18,903 bases of DNA, from positions 1 to 18,903 of the forward strand of contig JAISID010000066.1 of assembly GCA_031262205.1 (NCBI GenBank). Reading direction: 5' to 3'. The stretch comes from Holosporales bacterium (GTDB taxonomy: Bacteria > Pseudomonadota > Alphaproteobacteria > RUG11792). Position 1 is the stretch's first letter. Each line of letters begins with the position of its first letter. Below the pieces are notes generated by a model. The model saw only the letters and a program-made list of their open reading frames with translations. It had not been told where the DNA came from and did no database searches. Positions 15,121-18,903 of the stretch are shown here, one piece after another. Made by a program: the position numbers and the translations under genes.

Positions 15121-16929
15121 CTAGACTTGCCCTATTAAAACAGAAATCATACTGTTAACATAGGTCGCATTGTCTTTAATCAAATTCTCAAAAGACCTGC
15201 CTTCAATGGTTTGAATCCTTTCGCGTAGATGTTGTTTCGCTATCTCCACAGCCTTTTGTCTTTCCGCTAACCTTTCAAAATATTTTCTATCTCCTTCGTT
15301 TGAAAGCGAAGGCAATGTGATCGGTCTTCTATCTCCTATGTAAACTATCGCGTAGTTCTTCCCTTTGATTCCATACTGAGCGCCGTTAATTTCAAGTATG
15401 TCTCTACAACACGTTCCGGAAGCTCCTCTTTTTAACAACGCCCACAATTCAGGCGGAGTATCTTGTTTTTTCACATACCCGACGTCGACGGCTGTTTTTT
15501 CATTGCCGGTAGACTTCTTTTTAAAGATTTCTCCAAACTTAGCGTCTCCTGCGGTTATTGATTTTAATTCTCTAGAAGCGTCTTCTCGCGTCGCAAAGAA
15601 CGCCAATTTTATAGCGATTTCATGATCGTTTTTATCCGCTTCTGGAATCGATTTAATAAAGTCGTCGTAGGTTCTTTTCACATCTGCTTTATCCACTTTA
15701 ACATTCTTTTTGAAATACGCGTGTTGAATCTCCATATCTTCAATTTCTTGAAGTTTCGACGCAACCTCCGGAGATTTATCATAGCTCGACAAAACGACTT
15801 CTTTCGCCAGAACCTTGTCGTCCGTCAACAATTTCACTGCGTGAACTATAACTTCTTCAGGTTTAATTCCAAATTGTTGCGCCATAGATAAGAAGGCTGG
15901 GTCTAACAAAGATTTAACTTTAAAGAACTCCTTAAGCTCTTTGACCGTTACATTATCTTTGTCGACGACAGCCAATACGTCGCCGTCCTGCAGTTTCGCT
16001 AATTTTTCAGTTTGATCCTTCTTTTTATCGTTAACGTCGTTATTCTTTATAATCGCAAATGGATCGACTTCTTTCTTGTTAACGTCGAAAATCTTGACTT
16101 TATACTTCGCGTAAAGCGTCTTCATATATTCCGCCAAGAAGTCCTTGAAGGCTGCTTTTTTATAGCTTTCCTCAAACTCGTTGGTAAACTCTTTTTTCTT
16201 AGCGTCCGATATTGTTTTCACATAGAAAAGCATATAAGAACCTTTTAATTCAAACGGTCCGACGATTGTCTTTTCTCCTTGCTTTAAAACGGCCTCGGAT
16301 ATTTCGGGAGGGAAAATTCCTTGAGGTCTAGAATCCATATCGGCGCTTTTTGTAGTCGCTTTATTCGAATCTAACACCCGCTTTAAAGACGCTTCGTCTT
16401 TTACGCTGTTTTTAATACGATCGGCGACGCCTTTATCGTTCGTAGTTATAGCGACTAATGAAAATTCTTTTTTACCTTTAAAATTCTTATCCCATGTTTT
16501 GTTATAGTGTTCTATCAGCGCTTCGCGAGTCATTAATTTTTTTGCCTCCTCTTCGGAAAGCAAAATGCCGGCGGCGGTTATTTTTCTTTTTGCAATAACG
16601 TCCTTTACGTCCTTGTCGTCGGCTGCTCCAGATTCTTTAGCAACCGCGTTCATAACTTTTTTATACGCCGCTTTCCAAGCCAAAAACGTTTTTATCTCCT
16701 TCAACGACATTTTAGAGGAAATCTGATCGGAGACGTCTTCTATATCGTTGTTAATATCGGCGTCGGTCACGGCGGAACCGTCCTTAAACGTTACGACAGG
16801 CTTTCCTTTTTTCTTTTCCACGCTCTTGTCGTCGGCAAAAGAGCAGCCTATCAACAAGCAGGAGGCAACCGTAAGCGAAATAGCAATAGAAGATAAAACG
16901 TTTATTATTTTTTTCATTGTCTTAAACAT
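15121..16929 (-). CDS. Parvulin-type foldase lipoprotein with two SurA/PrsA-like units
   Basis: The protein is about 602 residues long from ATG 16929; ATG 16917 is an alternative start and a TTG lies at 16932. The N-terminus is a signal peptide ending in LIGC, a good lipobox, so the mature protein is probably a lipid-anchored periplasmic protein. Two similar units follow. Unit 1 (about 40-270) has a SurA-like N-domain opening (VVTFKDGSAVTDADINNDIE) and a parvulin-like part (EFSLVAITT, AEIF-type segment replaced by a short loop, then IFPPEISEAVLKQGEKTIVG, YMLFYV). Unit 2 (about 305-530) has VLAVVDKDNVTVKELKEFF, then IKLAFFATREDASRELK, KFGEIFKKKS, VGYVKKQDTPPELWALL and YAIVYIGDRRP. Such proteins hold unfolded outer-membrane or secreted proteins and may isomerise prolines. 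The motifs are diverged, so catalytic activity is uncertain. The gene stands alone, with hairpins on both sides. Confidence 0.8.
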   Translation of the reverse strand: MFKTMKKIINVLSSIAISLTVASCLLIGCSFADDKSVEKKKGKPVVTFKDGSAVTDADINNDIEDVSDQISSKMSLKEIKTFLAWKAAYKKVMNAVAKESGAADDKDVKDVIAKRKITAAGILLSEEEAKKLMTREALIEHYNKTWDKNFKGKKEFSLVAITTNDKGVADRIKNSVKDEASLKRVLDSNKATTKSADMDSRPQGIFPPEISEAVLKQGEKTIVGPFELKGSYMLFYVKTISDAKKKEFTNEFEESYKKAAFKDFLAEYMKTLYAKYKVKIFDVNKKEVDPFAIIKNNDVNDKKKDQTEKLAKLQDGDVLAVVDKDNVTVKELKEFFKVKSLLDPAFLSMAQQFGIKPEEVIVHAVKLLTDDKVLAKEVVLSSYDKSPEVASKLQEIEDMEIQHAYFKKNVKVDKADVKRTYDDFIKSIPEADKNDHEIAIKLAFFATREDASRELKSITAGDAKFGEIFKKKSTGNEKTAVDVGYVKKQDTPPELWALLKRGASGTCCRDILEINGAQYGIKGKNYAIVYIGDRRPITLPSLSNEGDRKYFERLAERQKAVEIAKQHLRERIQTIEGRSFENLIKDNATYVNSMISVLIGQV

Positions 16930-17037
16930 CAAAATATATTCCTATAAAACGTAGTGTAACACAGGAGTTTACAAAAACAAAGCGGCATTAATCAACGCAT
17001 AATAATACGCGATTAAACAATCGCGAATATTTAATTT

Positions 17038-17067
17038 GTCCTACGACGTTCTAAGACGTCGTAGGAC
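17038..17067. terminator. Perfect 12-bp inverted repeat between bioY and the foldase gene
   Basis: GTCCTACGACGT and ACGTCGTAGGAC pair perfectly around a 6-nt loop. It lies about 140 nt after the bioY stop and 108 nt before the foldase start. There is no T-run on either strand beside it, so it may be a terminator, an operator or a decayed repeat. Confidence 0.5.
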
Positions 17068-17165
17068 GGTTACTTTAAGTTTAAAAATTATTCCTTAACG
17101 TCATTTTAATCCCAACGACAAGCGGTTTTGCCTTTTTAAAAGTAACGCAAATTTTATTTAAATCG

Positions 17166-17190
17166 CCGCTCATAACTTATGAAAGAGCGG
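17166..17190 (-). terminator. Short stem-loop directly after bioY
   Basis: CCGCTC (17166-17171) pairs with GAGCGG (17185-17190), with a possible CAT/ATG extension, 20 nt after the bioY stop. It is followed on the minus strand by AT-rich DNA without a clean U-tract. It is a weak terminator candidate. Confidence 0.4.
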
Positions 17191-17209
17191 GAAAATGAGT
17201 TCGTTAAGG

Positions 17210-17731
17210 TTAATCCGCTTTCTTTTGCTTTATTTTCTTATAAAGAAAAAGACCTCCGCACACGACGGCTATTTTTAAAGCGTTGATCGCCAAAAACGGC
17301 GTCATGCCCACGGCGACGACAAACGAGAAAGGAGAACCGAATTTTGCAAGCCAAACGCAGCCTCCTAAATGCACTATCGCGCATCCGCCTATACACGAAG
17401 TTATCGACGAAAATCCTCTCTTTAATAAGATTCCTATAACGGGAGCGGCAATTATCATCCCCACGAGATAGCCCGAACCTGGCGATCCCCATGCTCCCCC
17501 GCAAAATACAGGCAAGCCGCAAATTCCAGAAACAACATAACCTAAAACGGCGACAAACGACTCCATCGGGCTTAAAACTAGTCCTACAAAATACACGGCT
17601 ATCAACTGAGCGGTTATAGGAACTGGATGGAAAGGAAGCGGAATCATAAATTTAGCGCTCGCCATAATAAACAATATAGAAAGCAAAACTCTAATTACGC
17701 TAAACCCTTCTTTTTTCAAATGGAAAACCAT
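17210..17731 (-). CDS. bioY: Biotin transporter BioY (ECF substrate-binding component)
   Basis: BioY binds biotin in the inner membrane and works with shared ECF energising proteins, or in some bacteria alone. The 173-residue protein has six hydrophobic segments and the BioY signature PLPFHPVPITAQ, followed by LGYVVSGICGLPVFCGGAWG and GSGYLVGM; the C-terminal NALKIAVVCG segment is also typical. I prefer the ATG at 17731, which has GGAG six bases upstream, over the ATG at 17743, which has no ribosome site; the second choice adds only four residues. No biotin synthesis gene and no ECF ATPase gene is nearby, which suggests dependence on biotin from outside. The gene stands alone, about 280 nt from the foldase start. 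Confidence 0.93.
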   Translation of the reverse strand: MVFHLKKEGFSVIRVLLSILFIMASAKFMIPLPFHPVPITAQLIAVYFVGLVLSPMESFVAVLGYVVSGICGLPVFCGGAWGSPGSGYLVGMIIAAPVIGILLKRGFSSITSCIGGCAIVHLGGCVWLAKFGSPFSFVVAVGMTPFLAINALKIAVVCGGLFLYKKIKQKKAD

Positions 17732-17943
17732 ATTATTCTCCATGAATCAATAAGATATCTCTGAAATTTTATCTGTAATTTATTATTAATTACAAACAAT
17801 TTCTTTGAAGTTCAGCCCTCGAAGCCTTGTAAAACAACGGTCTATATATAAAAACGGCGGTTGAAAAAGATTAACTGTTTCAAACCACGGCCTTATTTCC
17901 AATAGAATAATCCCCCTAAATACCGTCGCCCAAAGCGCCATCT

Positions 17944-18448
17944 TTATTTATCTTCTTCATCGTCTTTTACGCTCTCCATCTTTACAGGCTTCCTTTCAAA
18001 CCATTTTCTCTCATCTTTGTCTTTAACGAAACTTGTCGCGCTATTTATATTCCACGGTATAGAACGTATTTTAACATTGGATAATGTTATTAGAAATTGG
18101 CCGCCGCTACTGCTTGAGAATCTACTTCTCTCCTTTCTTAAACAAGTTGCGGAATTTAATATGGCCTAGCATATATATAATGTCGGAAAATTCTTCGGCG
18201 CTAATCCTATCGAATATTTTTATTTCCTACATAACCTTAATGTTATAAGAACGCCAATAGATTACGAAAGCGGTTCTAAAAACGCCGTATGCGATTCTTG
18301 CGAACACTGCATATAATAACGACCATCCTAAAAGGGATAGAGAAAAGGCGAAATTAAAAATATGGCATTCTCGAAAAAATAAAAACCCAGAGGCAATAAC
18401 ATTAACACGAATGCCGCCGTATCCCCATTGATTTTCAATGTTTGCCAT
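17944..18448 (-). pseudogene. Decayed gene for a membrane protein of unknown family
   Basis: The first frame starts at ATG 18448 (MANIENQWGYGGIRV), runs through two or three hydrophobic segments (for example NFAFSLSLLGWSLLYAVFA) and stops at TAG 18227-18229. The same frame continues after the stop with EIKIFDRISAEEFSDIIYML, GHIKFRN and LFKKG, until TAG at 18122-18124. One base over, a further open frame (RSRFSSSSGGQFLITLSNVK, then ERKWFERKPVKM) ends at TAA 17944-17946 with the acidic tail KDDEEDK. The three pieces read as one protein of about 168 residues broken by a stop and a frameshift. I do not recognise the family. No ribosome site precedes the ATG. Confidence 0.45.
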
Positions 18449-18572
18449 ATAAAACAAACGTTATAATAGTTACGAATGAAATTTCCAGAACGTTAACAAC
18501 GCTTCCTATAAATACGAAACGCGCCGCCATCCGCCGACGCGCGACCATAACCTTAAAGTACGATTTTAAAGC

Positions 18573-18593
18573 GCGACTTTATAGAAAAGTCGC
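18573..18593. repeat. Short hairpin within a dispersed repeat piece
   Basis: GCGACTTT and AAAGTCGC pair around a 5-nt loop. It follows CTTAAAGTACGATTTTAAAG, a copy of the piece also seen near 4215 and 550, so it belongs to the dispersed intergenic repeats. Confidence 0.5.
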
Positions 18594-18633
18594 CTTATAT
18601 AATTAGCTTCGTATAAAACGTATATAATAAGGG

Positions 18634-18903
18634 CGTTAACGACAAGAAAACGGACTATAAGACATAAACCGCCCCCAATAATATTTATCTTTCGGAACGA
18701 GAAAAACGAGACCGATTTATAAAGCGTCTTGTCAAGGGCGTGAGAGCCGAGCAAAGCGATGCGTCCCTTGACAAGCTACGCTTTCAATAAATCGGTATAA
18801 TCGAGTACGTCCAAAAGATAAATATTATATTTGAGAGGGCGGCGGCTTGTTCGGCTTCGCCGAACCCGAGCTTCGTAGCTCGGTCGCAGTTAATACTGCG
18901 AAA
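18634..18903. repeat. Structured repeat, copy 2, cut by the window end
   Basis: This is in the same orientation as 9961-10247. The long hairpin is kept: outer stem 18680-18695 with 18811-18826, ACCGATTTAT with its complement, GCGT/ACGC and CTTGTCAAGGG with its complement, while the terminal loop and interior loops differ. The cloverleaf begins at 18833, and its 71 visible bases are identical to copy 1 through all three hairpins. The closing strand of the outer stem lies beyond the window. Copy 1 has an extra 15-bp AT-rich duplication just before the cloverleaf. Confidence 0.85.

Noticed and set aside
18390..18448. Short-chain dehydrogenase start, from the GGIRVNVIASG segment
   Set aside because: The resemblance to the GIRVNAIAPG motif is limited to a few residues. 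What follows is hydrophobic membrane sequence, not a dehydrogenase.
1..18903. CRISPR array, prophage or insertion sequence
   Set aside because: There are no regularly spaced short repeats, no phage structural genes and no transposase; the repeats present are irregular or paired.

Overview
The window looks like part of an AT-rich, sparsely coding, gene-decaying bacterial chromosome. Intact genes cover only about 61% of it. The gene set (an AmpG-like permease, FtsA, a ComEC-type channel without a visible beta-lactamase domain, a lone BioY, a parvulin foldase), TTAA-N7-TTAA motifs of the CtrA type and consensus parS sites fit best with a host-associated alphaproteobacterium of the Rickettsiales or Holosporales kind. 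That placement is inference; no rRNA or other diagnostic marker is present.

Layout. Positions 1-1556 hold a mosaic of decayed intergenic repeats and a 0.25-kb tandem duplication that copies the 3' end and terminator of the next gene. Positions 1557-3992 (minus) encode an 811-residue secreted, low-complexity, coiled-coil protein. A minus-strand cluster follows: an AI-2E/PerM-family membrane protein (7115-8167), ftsA (5784-7067) and an AmpG-like MFS permease (4510-5784); ftsA and the permease overlap by one base. Just upstream (8230-9069) lie the remains of a two-gene cassette: a TIR-like (ThsB/DUF1863-type) protein and a small membrane protein resembling the RipA family. Both are damaged by a stop or frameshifts.

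Positions 9070-10713 are noncoding, with a parS site, three CtrA-like motifs, a diverged duplication and a remarkable 287-bp structured repeat. The 3' part of that repeat folds on paper into a perfect four-way junction: a 16-bp stem closing three abutting 7-bp hairpins. The right edge of the window cuts through a second copy, identical over the visible part of the junction. comEC (10714-12642, plus) is followed by a noncoding kilobase with two more perfect parS sites. The minus-strand run tRNA-Asp, tadA, rluB-type pseudouridine synthase comes next (13581-14824). After it come a two-unit parvulin-type lipoprotein foldase (15121-16929), bioY (17210-17731) and a decayed membrane-protein gene (17944-18448).

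Functionally the intact genes are housekeeping: cell division (FtsA), probable muropeptide import (AmpG-like), tRNA and rRNA modification (TadA, RluB-type), envelope protein folding, DNA uptake (ComEC) and biotin uptake (BioY). The most unusual content is noncoding: the cloverleaf repeat, the parS cluster and the repeat families that fill the intergenic DNA.
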